The notes: generated from the sequence alone by a model not told the origin. DNA of 64,000 nucleotides from Hydractinia symbiolongicarpus (GCF_029227915.1 NC_079876.1:13888001-13952000); one strand, 5' to 3'; positions 19,223 to 31,261 are shown, counted from the first letter of the stretch. Program-made: numbers and translations.

Positions 19223-20869
19223 ATGACAAAACGAGTCTTGCAAAAGCCTGCGTGGAAAGAGGCATTGGGAGCCTCAATGAGATCGAAAAGGCTTAAGTTA
19301 ATGCCTGATAAAGATAACCGCTTTTGTTGTCCTGTGGCTGATTGTGACAGCGAGTCGTATGGAAGTAAAAGAGGGTGTAGAAAACATGTCTATAACCGTC
19401 ATGGATGGTTTTATTATTTCGATAAAAGACCGAATATCGACGAAGTACTTCCCCACTTCAGTACGAGAAATCGCATAAAAGATCCCCAAAGAAAGCGCGC
19501 CTCCACATTTTCAATGCCGTCTTTTGCTAAAACATGTAATTTGGCAGTTGCATTTAGGACATGGTTAAAAAGTCCAGGTGGTGGTGGTAAAGATCATTCT
19601 CAGGCCGATCAAATAACTTGTAAAGTTTTAAAGTATGCCAAATATTGCTGCGAGGATTCTCCTTCGGTATGGGAAGTACCATTCCCTGTTATCGACTACT
19701 GTGTTGGCTCTATTAATATGCTTTCTGATTTCGTAGATTTTTTGAGAGACCAATGGAAGGTTGGCTTCTCAGGAATAATTGGCTACATGAATGCTATTGG
19801 GCACATGCTTGATTACAGACGAAGCACAGGTACGACTGAAAAAAATTTGTCGGTATTTGTTGCTGCAGAGATTTATTTGCACCGTGTTAAGAAATTCCTC
19901 CTTCGTAAAATGAAAGCTGAATGGAAGTGTATCTTAAGTGTTGAATATCTAAACAGTATAGACTGTTGGGCGACACTATATGATTTACAAAAGGTGATAC
20001 CATACCATAGTGAAAAATATAAACAAATTGTGTTAAATGCTAAAAACGCAAGTGCATGTGTCGCAGCACACGATTTATCATTTTCGACTTCCTTCATAGT
20101 AGCTGTATTATTTTTAATGGTGAAGGCTTCAAGACCCATGACGTATCAAACTCTTACAGTAACAATGATTAAAGGCGTGAAAGAGGATGGTTTTATAGAT
20201 CAGAATGTCTTTAAAACTGCGGAGAAATACGGATTTGACTCTCTTTATTTTTCCATAGATGTACTCACACTAATAAACGAATACATTGACAATGTACGAC
20301 GAAGATTGAACCCCACCAACGATTATCTACTAGTGTGTCGAAATGGTAAGCAGTTGACGCGTATTTCGGACGTATTCGGTAGAATTGTTTATCAAGCAAT
20401 TGGTAAGTATATAAATCCTACACGATATAGGCAAATCATCGAAACCGAAAGTGTTGCACACTTAGAAACAAAAGAACAAGCAATTCTTTCTCAAGATCAA
20501 AAACACACGTCGCAGGTAGCTAAAGTTCATTACCAGAAGACTGAATCGCGCAATATAGCTGCAAAAGCCAGGTTATGTATGGATAAATTACGAGATCAAA
20601 CAACGTGTACTTTAACTGTAAGCGAAATCAATAGTAACACCAAAAATGTGAAAACGTCTGGAAGTACTTTGGAACACGAAACACCTGTTTAAACGAGACA
20701 GAAAAAAGTTAGTTTTAGTGCCATGGAGGACAAGTTTTTACAAGCTGGGCTACAAAAATATGGCAATGCAAAATGGACTTCCATTCTCGCAGATCCTAAC
20801 TACTCCTTTCATTGTAGCCGTAAAGCTAGTACATTGGCGGTTAGAGCGAAGACAAAACAATTTATATAA
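19223..20869 (+). CDS. Tyrosine-recombinase-like protein with Myb/TRF-like tail after an in-frame TAA
   Basis: ATG 19223 follows a probable acceptor at 19202, and the first frame runs 489 codons to TAA 20690. Near the N-terminus CCPVADCDSESYGSKRGCRK and VYNRH resemble a C2H2-like zinc finger (residues about 35-60). The C-terminal half looks like a tyrosine recombinase: an Arg in KASRPMTYQ, then YINPTRYRQIIETES, and DQKHTSQVAKVHYQK, which offer the R...(H/K)xxR...H...Y pattern of Crypton-like enzymes that cut and rejoin DNA. Beyond the TAA the same frame stays open for 58 more codons. It encodes MEDKFLQAGLQKYGNAKWTS followed by ILADPNYSFHCSR, a Myb/SANT domain of the telobox/TRF type, ending at TAA 20869. 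So either the stop is a recent mutation or read-through occurs. Catalytic residues are assigned by eye. Confidence 0.6.
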
Positions 20870-20907
20870 GTTTAAATTGTATTTATAATAAAAATAACTT
20901 TGTAAAT

Positions 20908-21270
20908 TTACAAAGATTTTTGAAAACCAGAATATTTAAATAGTCTTTTAACTTTGTTACAGTCAAAACCGGCGTACACATAAAGGCTTTTTTTCCTCTT
21001 ACGATTTGGCCAATAATCTGGTGTATTAAGTACCCTCGTGTGTGAAGGCGGTTCGCAAAAACTTGGTTCTCCCTTCAAAGCCGCTATCGGTATAGTTAGG
21101 AAAACTTCATCATCTGATAGGCAAACAATATTTTTTTCCACGGAAATTGCCAGCGTTGAACAGGAATGTGAGAACGGTAAAACCTCCTTAGATGCTGAGC
21201 ATTCGTTATCCGAAACGTTTACCACAACTGCCTCTTCATTCACCATTTTAGCGTACACATAAGCGTCCAC
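20908..21270 (-). CDS. Small protein with SUMO-interaction-like motifs
   Basis: The intact 120-residue ORF converges on the recombinase gene and starts 0.1 kb from the first iteron array. Two hydrophobic-then-acidic motifs, VVVNVSDNE (residues about 16-24) and NIVCLSDDE (about 47-55), fit SUMO-interacting motifs. The C-terminal third is basic (PNRKRKKSLYVYAGFDC, NKVKRLFKY). The helicase gene of the same cluster ends with the same type of motif. The protein is not otherwise recognised. SUMO binding is an inference from the motifs. Confidence 0.45.
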   Translation of the reverse strand: MDAYVYAKMVNEEAVVVNVSDNECSASKEVLPFSHSCSTLAISVEKNIVCLSDDEVFLTIPIAALKGEPSFCEPPSHTRVLNTPDYWPNRKRKKSLYVYAGFDCNKVKRLFKYSGFQKSL

Positions 21271-21380
21271 ACAATTTAGGTGAAACTTACACGCTGTAAG
21301 CCTTTAAGTATGCAAATAATGGCGCAAATGCGACATTCATTAAACGCACACTTATCCCCATTCCTACTTAAAATGACTAA

Positions 21381-22318
21381 AGTGATTCTTGTAACGCCTT
21401 GTAACGCATGGACGTGCTGATTGTAACGCCTTGTAACACGTTGTAACGCTTTGTAACCTATTTCCATGAAAAAATGACTGTGAAATTTTTGGAAATGGCT
21501 AGAGTGATTCTTGTAACGCCTTGTAACGCATGGACGTGCTGATTGTAACGCCTTGTAACACGTTGTAACGCTTTGTAACCTATTTCCATGAAAAAATGAC
21601 TGTGAAATTTTTGGAAATGGCTAGAGTGATTCTTGTAACGCCTTGTAACGCATGGACGTGCTGATTGTAACGCCTTGTAACACGTTGTAACGCTTTGTAA
21701 CCTATTTCCATGAAAAAATGACTGTGAAATTTTTGGAAATGGCTAGAGTGATTCTTGTAACGCCTTGTAACGCATGGACGTGCTGATTGTAACGCCTTGT
21801 AACACGTTGTAACGCTTTGTAACCTATTTCCATGAAAAAATGACTGTGAAATTTTTGGAAATGGCTAGAGTGATTCTTGTAACGCCTTGTAACGCATGGA
21901 CGTGCTGATTGTAACGCCTTGTAACACGTTGTAACGCTTTGTAACCTATTTCCATGAAAAAATGACTGTGAAATTTTTGGAAATGGCTAGAGTGATTCTT
22001 GTAACGCCTTGTAACGCATGAACATGCTGATTGTAACGCCTTGTAACACGTTGTAACGCTTTGTAACCTATTTCCATGAAAAAATGACTGTGAAATTTTT
22101 GGAAATGGCTAGAGTGATTCTTGTAACGCCTTGTAACGCATGGACGTGCTGATTGTAACGCCTTGTAACACGTTGTAACGCTTTGTAACCTATTTCCATG
22201 AAAAAAATGACTGTGAAATTTTTGGAAATGGCTAGAGTGATTCTTGTAACGCCTTGTAACGCATGGACATGCTGATTGTAACGCCTTGTAACACGTTGTA
22301 ACGCTTTGTAACCTATTT
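21381..22318 (+). repeat. Iteron array 1: about 8 copies of a 121-bp unit
   Basis: The 121-122-bp unit is repeated nearly identically, starting at about 21381, 21503, 21624, 21745, 21866, 21988, 22109 and 22231. Each unit has six TTGTAAC words (GTTACAA on the other strand). Start-to-start distances are 10, 22, 10, 10 and 10 bp, followed by an AT-rich spacer containing ATGAAAAAATGACTGTG. It lies between the 3' end of the helicase gene and the start of the small reverse gene. The words recur every helical turn, as in binding sites for oligomerising proteins. Confidence 0.95.
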
Positions 22319-22406
22319 CTGTAGAGAAAACCGCTTTTCGCATGTCACTTTAGAAAAGGAGTATGTGGTGGGATATGAGGGAAGGAAAACGCAAAAAAGT
22401 TTTTTT

Positions 22407-25400
22407 TTAATTGTCTTCTTCGTCCGAACTAATGCAGATAACATCACAATCGAGAGAAGTGGTTGAATTATCTGCGGAAAATAGCTCTAATTTTACTGAA
22501 GAAATTTCAGGAACACTTTCATCATCTGACACGAGGTCTATAAAAGCAGTACTGTTATTTGCTGGACAAAACGGCATATATTCTTGCTTAACAGTGGAAA
22601 CAGGTTTCGTCGACTGAGCATTGATTTCATGTTCTTCTGTTTCTTCTTCTTCCCTATGACCTTCCTCCTCTTCGTTTGTTTCCTCTTCTTCTTCCTCGTT
22701 CTCTTCGCGGTCGTGGCTACTACCTTCTCCTTCGTCTTCGTCTTGCTCAATTAGTTGTGCCCAATCAGGGTAGAGCTCCTTCATTTCTTTCGTCGGGAAG
22801 CAATCGCGGCAGGAGTTTGTAGCAAGCAACCACGTGTCGTAGAACGTGTCACTACCCTGCCAGTTGATCCTTTTACGGCGTTTGAATGCTACCAAGGTCT
22901 CATCGTTATTAATTAATGGGCAGATTTCCTCCCATGCCCCAGCGGCTATCTCGTACATTTTGCGCATATATTCAGCACTGTGTAACTTGTTTTCTATGTC
23001 AAACAGTTCATGATCAAAGTTAAGCGCATGGTACAAAATGCCATCCCTATCGTCGGCCGCAATAATGGCATAGTCGATAGCCTCTTGCGGAACTGCATTC
23101 TCAATCTGAACTCGTGTGCTTAGACAACTGCTAGATGCTTCCAATGTTTGCTCTTCGTCCAAGAAGACCGACGGATCGCAATCAACGTCGTTGTACACAG
23201 CGCCTACTTGATTTTTCTTCGCAACATTGGTTTCGCTGGTGAAAAGCGAGATGTCTTTCAACTGGCTGGCAACGTACACAAATACTTCCATGCAGTGCAT
23301 TCTCATCCACTCTACGGGAAAAAAGTCATTACTTATTTTTATGCATATTGATTTACACCATTGTTATCATTTATTCTCATGAGATACTTACTTGTTATGC
23401 TATTGTCCTTCACTCGAAGTGTCTTAGTTTCGAAAACTTCAAGACGACGCAGGATAGCCTCACCATCTACACCATTTCCGAAGTCCGGCATTATATTAGT
23501 TGTTATAAAAAAACCCGAATTGTATTGAAAACGGGCCGGTTCTTTGTGTTTTTGCGGGATCATAACCAAGCCGCCTATAAGAGAAAGTGGTATCCCATCT
23601 GCACATTGCCACATTTTATTCAAAGTAAATGTTCATGTACTGCATCGACATCGACTTACCTTGCAATATTCTTTTTGCATCTTCACAACATAGACTGTCG
23701 CTAGTCCATTCATCCATAAATACGACTTGTGTATTTCTATTTATCAGGTGGCCTGAGAATCGACCATCCCGAACCACGCCAGCAATGTACATTTCTGGAA
23801 TAATGCCTAAAAGGACAAATGTATGTCAGTAAGTGCCGTCTAAAAGTCAGAAGTTTTCACGAACTTTATTTAATTACCTTGAAATGGAGCAAACCAACTA
23901 GTCTTTCCACTATCAGGAGGACCTACCAGCAACAATTTCTTTTCTTTCATGGGATACTGACCGGCGAGCAAAATTTGGTACCATTTTTGATAAAAACGCA
24001 ACCGCACATTTCTATCTGGGAAGCTATTTTCGACACCTACAAATGTAGTTCAGTGCACCTTTTTTAGAACTACGTTACAACAAGTTACAATACGTTACAA
24101 CACGTTAAAAGAAAAAGAGCCAACATTTTCACTGAAAATGCGTTACAACAAGTTACAATACGTTACATCACGTTACAACTACCACCTTGATATGTTACAA
24201 CGCGTTAAAAGAAAAAAAACACATTTTCTTCACTGACAATGCGTTATAACAAGTTACAATACGTTACAACACGTTACAACTACCACCTTGATATGTTACA
24301 ACGCGTTAAAAGATAAAAACATTTTCTTCACTGACAATGCGTTACAACAAGTTACAATACGTTACAACACGTTACAACTACCACCTTGATATGTTACAAC
24401 GCGTTAAAAGATAAAAAAAAACATTTTCTTCACTGACAATGCGTTACAACAAGTTACAATACGTTACATCACGTTACAACTACCACCTTGATATGTTACA
24501 ACACGTTAAAAGATAAAAAAAAACATTTTCTTCACTGACAATGCGTTACAACAAGTTACAATACGTTACATCACGTTACAACTACCACCTTGATATGTTA
24601 CAACACGTTAAAAGATAAAAAAAAACATTTTCTTCACTGACAATGCGTTACAACAAGTTACAATACGTTACAACACGTTACAACTACCACCTTGATATGT
24701 TACAACGCGTTAAAAGATAAAAAAAACATTTTCTTCACTGACAATGCGTTACAACAAGTTACAATACGTTACAACACGTTACAACTACCACCTTGATATG
24801 TTACAACGCGTTAAAAGATAAAAAAAAACATTTTCTTCACTGACAATGCGTTACAACAAGTTACAATACGTTACAACACGTTACAACTACCACCTTGATA
24901 TGTTACAACGCGTTAAAAGATAAAAAAAAACATTTTCTTCACTGACAATGCGTTACAACAAGTTACAACACGTTACAACACGTTACAACTACCACCTTGA
25001 TATGTTACAACGCGTTAAAAGATAAAAAAAAACATTTTCTTCACTGACAATGCGTTACAAGTTACAATACGTTACAACACGTTACAACTACCACCTTGAT
25101 ATGTTACAACGCGTTAAAAGATGAAAAAAAACATTTTTTTCACTGACAATGCGTTACAACAAGTTACAATACGTTACAACACGTTACAACTACCACCTTG
25201 ATATGTTACAACGCGTTAAAAGATAAAAAAAAAACATTTTCTTCACTGACAATGCGTTACAACAAGTTACAATACGTTACAACACGTTACAACTACCACC
25301 TTGATATGTTACAACGCGTTAAAAGATAAAAAAAAACATTTTTTTCACTGAAAATGCGTTACAACAAGTTACAATACGTTACAACACGTTACAACTACCA

Positions 25401-26637
25401 CCTTGATATGTTACAACGCGTTAAAAGAAAAAAAACACATTTTCTTAACGCGTTAAAAGAAAAGTAAAAACAATTACCTTCTATAAATGGCTTTGGTTCG
25501 GGATTTTTTTCCTCACGATGAAAGTACCGTACGAATGCTCGGGGAGATCCCTTTAAATTTGGCTTGACATCGAAACATTTTTTGGCGATGTTATAACAAA
25601 CTCCATTTGGCAAGCATTCAATGTAATTGTAATCCAGAGTTATTTGATCAATTATTTGACACTCGCCGTCCGACAGCAAAAATACCAACTCTCGTAAATT
25701 TGGCGTAATTTCGTTGGCGATTGCTTTGTTTTTCAACGAGCGATAGAGATAGCTTTTCACCGAACAACAGTAAACGTATGTGTATCTGCTTTCTCCTATT
25801 TTTTTGTATACACCTCCATTGCACAGTCCAAAGCTATTCCTCTCCATCATCCTTCGAACTATATCCACGGATTGACAAAGTTTGTTAGTTGGCTTAACGG
25901 GAATAGTTACTTCTGTGCCTATGCGTGTAACAATGTAAAAACATGTTTTAACTTCTACAAAAAACTTGTCTTATTATTGGAGAAGTAAGTAAATTTGTTC
26001 GTGGCAACTTACCTTCCGATTTATCAATTACTTTTAAATCAAGCGATGTAAATCTGATTTCGGATAAACCACGAATTACATCTTGATATACCTCTTTATC
26101 AATATTTTTTGTTAGAATTAACTGACAGGGTTTCATCGAGTACTGTTCGCTTTCCATTACAGCAACGTGGTCAAGTTGAACACCTTCATCTCTAGCTGCA
26201 CTCCTAATCATTGTGCGATGGGATATCTCAACTATCCGTTTTGCTTCTTCCCTATTGTGGTCTTTCAAGACTTGGTATAACGATCCTGAGAATGCTTGCA
26301 ATGCACTGGTTTTGCCTACAAATATCAAATGTGGCGTAAAATATTCGAAAAACATTGACAGTATTTCAAGTACTAAAAGGTTCAAGTATTTACCTCTTGT
26401 CTGTATAGCATTGCACGTTGTTAAATTCAACCCGGCTTGCATAAAAGACTTCGACAAATTTGTTTCAAATTGACTTAAGGTACAGTTTGGCAAGTCGCAC
26501 GCGATCCAGAAAGAAATGCCAGGAAATGTTTCAGGCGCATTTGCGCCGTTTCTGTTATCACCTTCACTGCTAGAGTCGGCTCCTTCTTCTTCCTCCCCTT
26601 CATTCCTCATCGACTTTCTCTTACGAGGTCTGGCCAT
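22407..26637 (-). CDS. SF3-type helicase, seven exons, 793 residues
   Basis: Exons by splice signals (reverse strand): 26394-26637, 26013-26315, 25478-25918, 23878-24036, 23660-23806, 23392-23574, 22407-23311. All six introns are GT/AG and phase 1, and the joined frame is open for 794 codons including the stop. The start is MARPRKRKSMR with an acidic patch. An upstream in-frame ATG (26853) is an alternative. Exons 4-6 encode a superfamily 3 helicase core: Walker A (LLLVGPPDSGKTS, about residue 365), Walker B (VVFMDEW, about 410) and motif C (GFFITTN, about 452), as in parvovirus NS1 or papillomavirus E1-type initiators that unwind origins. No HUH nuclease motif is seen. The last exon has a Glu-rich stretch and two SUMO-interaction-like motifs (FIDLVSDDE, DVICISSDEED). 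Intron 3 (1441 bp) is filled by iteron array 2. Cellular role unknown. Confidence 0.8.
24067..25447 (+). repeat. Iteron array 2: about 13 copies of a 102-bp unit inside helicase intron 3
   Basis: Each unit holds GTTACAA words at start-to-start spacings of 10, 10, 10, 22 and 10 bp. The sixth word is degenerate (GTTAAAA), and the A-rich spacer ends in TTCACTGACAATGC. The block ACTACCACCTTGATAT occurs 13 times. Unit length is about 102 bp with small changes in the A-run. Some units have TACATCACG instead of TACAACACG, and one has lost ten bases near 25055. Except for the GTTACAA words, the sequence is unrelated to array 1. Confidence 0.95.
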
Positions 26638-26913
26638 ATAGGTAATACAAGAAAAAAAACAGGATACTTGTTCGTTGCTAAGCAATATGTTCTCCATCTG
26701 CATTCTCTTGCCCCAAATGACCTCGCGGGCATCAACATCACTTCCCCACATCGCACGAACGGCTACTACCTGATATTTTCTTATTACCGGTTGGACGATG
26801 CATGCCTTCAGGGCGCGTTTCAAAACTTCACTTCGCAGTTGCCTGTTAGCCATGTTCTGCTAAGTAATACAAACGAATGCTGTAGCGGAACAAAAATAAT
26901 CTCCTATGGTTAT

Positions 26914-27346
<433 letters not shown>

Positions 27347-27931
27347 ACAATGTCTCTCGAAAACATAATCCTATTCTCAGGGTCACCTACATTCTCTTTG
27401 CGCAAACCGATCGTGAAAATCAACAGAATATCCTAACTTCGTTCCCAGGCGTTTGTAGACAAAAGTCCCACTGCGTGACGCGGATCTTGTCTCATTCAAC
27501 ATAAGGTTACAATAGTGTTGTACTATCAATAACATGTTACATGAAATAAATAATGCAATATATGTTTTTCAACTTTTTTTGTACATTGTTTCTAAGAACA
27601 AACTACAACAAAACACGATGCTCTGCCTTATGTTTATGTATCAGATTTGTGACAGGTAAAGAATATCGCTACGTAAGAATAAAGTATAAATCACATATAT
27701 TTGGGATCCTTTGTTATTCATTTTAATACTTATCTCCTCTGAACAGGGAATGTTGTTCAGAGGAATGTTGTCGCTTGGTAAAAAACCTGGCATAACACGG
27801 TCTGTCATACAATGCATAAAGTTGTTTTTCCTGTGTGGTAATACTGTTTGTTTGTTTATTCTAGCAGTGTCTTAATTAAAGTGCTTTTAACCGAGTTTTA
27901 TCTTCATAAATAATAGTTTTGTTAATTATAG

Positions 27932-28563
27932 ATGTCTCGATCTCCCAGAATTTTATTGTTGGACACTTCAGGTAAATTAAGAATATTTCTTAGGTTTTCA
28001 ATGCAACGTTTTTAATACGGGAAGGGCTGATCTGAAGAATTATAAGTTTTATTTCTGTGGCGTTGAATGACTCGACACATACATTGCTATTTCAGCAGGA
28101 ACATTTCCCGATCACGTGATTGGAGAAGCGGTTATTGCTGACCACTTGCTTTATGCTCTCAACAAACAAAAGAACGCCAGGTTAGCTATAATACTAGTCA
28201 TCGGTTTATACTATAAACTAACTTCAATAACAGTAGAGCCTTGTAATTGCTATCGATGCACAGGATAAACCAACTTAAATTACTCCTAGGTAGCCTAATA
28301 TCAATTATCAAGCAAGTTTAATAAAACCAGGTTAGCCTTAATACTAATAAAAATCCCGAGCGTGAAACAACTTAATTTGGAGTTTCTTGTCTTATAACAA
28401 AAGTAAATACAACATAACTTAATTCATTATATTCTTTTATGAGTATTAACTTGGAGAATCTTTATTTCTTGTGCTTTATTTTTATAGATATTTAAAGATG
28501 TTTGCGCTAAAAGAACCGTGCGAAGAATTTGATAAAGTTATATGTTTACTAGGTCAACAATGA
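27932..28563 (+). CDS. Small three-exon gene, 66 residues, unknown function
   Basis: Exons 27932-27971, 28096-28180 and 28488-28563 have good GT/AG borders and join into one frame. The first exon reads MSRSPRILLLDTS, the second GTFPDHVIGEAVIADHLLYA and LNKQKNAR, the third YLKMFALKEPCEEFDKVICL and LGQQ, then TGA. The second acceptor is a CAGCAG tandem (28093-28098), so an alanine can be included or skipped. There is no signal peptide; two cysteines lie in the last exon. I do not recognise the family. It could be a real small gene or the remnant of a larger one. Confidence 0.4.
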
Positions 28564-31255
28564 GATCTTATAAGGGGTAATGTGGATTTTCCCAATAACA
28601 TGGCGCTTTCTTAACTGAGAAAAGACTTGGAAGGCTTAACTTTAAATTTTTTTACCTATAATTACAAGACATTAAATTTTCTACTTCGCTGTCACATGTG
28701 ATTACATTGGTTGTTTCTATATTTGAGTCTCTATATTTGAGTTGCATGCTATGAAATCTTAGGTATTAGGTTACATGGTTAAATTCATAGTCGTGAAGGG
28801 TGCTAATTGTTGCTAGCGACATCAGTATACATCCATTTTTCCAAAAATTACAATGAGGGATGAAGGGCAGAATTTTTTTTTCTCTGTTTAATGGAATTAT
28901 TATCACTATCATCATCATTAATTCTCGCAACGACGCTTCTATTATTTGTAACGGGTTTTTTAGAAGTTACTCATTCAACATTTTTTAAAATGTAACGTAA
29001 AATTCAACATTTTCAAAAAGTTTTAAATAAACACTCCTTAAAAGAGACGGGATTTGATTTATTACACGGGTGTCTATAGAAAAGATTGAAAATGAGGTGA
29101 CCGATAAGGAGTCTCAAATAAAAGGGAAGTGTTTACCAGAGGCGGTGCAGAATTGAAAAAAGTCAAAACTATTTGACAAAAAAACTGATGTTACTTTTGT
29201 CTTGATTATTCGAGTTTAACATCTGTTAGATAAGTAAGTAACCGCTACTTACGCTGGTGACGTAACTATACTGTTTTAATTTTAGATTCTCGACCAGATT
29301 ACCGACGTTGTTCGATATTGTTAATACAAGCTTTCAGAAATAAAAAGGTTTCGTCGTATTACTCTCGACGAAACGTCAATGTTACGATGGATTGTGTTAC
29401 CGTAAATTCTCTAATTTTCCGCGTGTTCTAATTAACGCGTGGCACCAATTTTTTTAGGAAAAATCGTAATTTATTTCCGTGTACTTATTAACGCGTAGCC
29501 GAAATTCAGAATAATTTATTTCCATCCAATTATTAACGCGCAGCCGAAATTCAGAATAGTTTATTTCCATTCAATTATTAACGCACAGCCGAAATTCAGA
29601 ATAATTTATTTCCATCCAATTATTAACGCGCAGCTGAAATTCAGAATAATTTATTTCCATCTAATTATTAACGCGCAGCCGAAATTCAGAATAATTTAAT
29701 TTGTGTCTAATTATTACGCGTAACCAAACCGTAACGATAAACATTTCCTGGTTGCAAAAAAACACTCAATAAGAGATTCTTTTTTATAAATTTCAACTTT
29801 CCAATTATCAACCCAGATATTTCTGGATATTTTACAAATCAGTTAAAAATGGATCATCATTATCGTCTTCTTCATCGTCAACACATTTTAAAGCCTTTTC
29901 CCTCGAAGTTTTTAATCCCCACAAATACAAGTTTTAACGTCCCGCAAACTTCCCTGTATTTATATAAATAAAATTTTTACGATTTGTTATTCTTACACAA
30001 GAAAATGCTTTCTGTAAAATATAAAATGTATTTTTCAGCAGGATAATTAATGCTTTACATTTTCTAAATGAAACATTGTTTTTCTCACGACACAAGAGTT
30101 TAAGAGAGTTGAGAACGAGACTAGTTGACTGTAACAAAACCACATGACTTTAAACATGCATCCATCCATGATACGAAAATACATCAAACAAAATTTGTTT
30201 CACAGTACACTTGCTAAAAATACGTTATTTTATGAGAACTATGAAATTTGGCTTCATGCTCAGATGTAATTTCTATAATTTTTCGCAAAGTAAACAAACT
30301 TGAAAAGCTACAACAATTGACTCTGCGAAAATTTCTTTGCATTGAAAGATATATTTCTTCATATTTGTTGTGAAAAGAATATCGGTACAAATTCATCCTT
30401 TCCATTCTCAAAATTTGTTTTTATTTCTCAACCACATCCAGCTTCCTTGTTTTTATTAGTTGATATACAAAAATAATAGTTTAAAAGGAAAATAACATGG
30501 ATTTATACTTACAAATTAAATTAATCCGTATGAAATAAATATATATATCAAATAAATACATAGAAATCGAATATACATAAAAAAATAATGTATGTACAAT
30601 AATAAAATAAATAATTCGAGCTGCAATTTTTTTTCTTCATCTAAAAAATAAAAGTTCATTAAAAATGTGAAAATTTTTCCCAAACATTAAACTCAAACAG
30701 ACTGGCGAAATTACACTCTCGAATAATTGATAAAACATTTTAAACTCCCAGAATTTTACGAAATTTCACTAAGAAATTATCTCACCTGGTGAAACGATTG
30801 TTATTTTTTCATATTAATTTCCTGAGACATTTATCTCCTCTTTCCATCCTATAAAAATATTTTAAAATATTTAAATATAAACTCGTAACATATAACTAGC
30901 TGTTTGATTGTTTATTCTCGTTTCATCTAGTTGATAGAGGTCTGGGTACGAAGTTTTATTTTACCTAGTATTCAAATTATTTTTTTATAACTACATGTTT
31001 TTGTTCAACATTCTATTTCATCTTTTTCATCTGTTTAAACCAAAAATATCACATCTAAATATTTAAAACTTTATTCATTAATTTAAATTATTTTTTGTTA
31101 AAATATTTTACTCCGCTCGAAAACTGATCATTCCTTCCTGTTTCTTTTATAATATTTATATATACATTTTTATTCCTTATTAGCAAGGTAACAAAAATGA
31201 TTAAATTAATTAAATAAATAAGATACAAAATTTACTCTTCTTTCTAATTTATTAA
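28564..31255. other. AT-rich non-coding
   Basis: Apart from the 45-bp satellite listed separately, only short chance frames and A/T-rich low-complexity sequence are seen. Confidence 0.5.
29425..29720. repeat. 45-bp satellite, about 6 copies
   Basis: The unit reads AATTATTAACGCGCAGCCGA followed by AATTCAGAATAATTTATTTC and CATCC. The edge copies are more diverged. The TTAACGCG core is the only GC-rich part of the unit. Confidence 0.85.
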
Positions 31256-31261
31256 ATCAAC

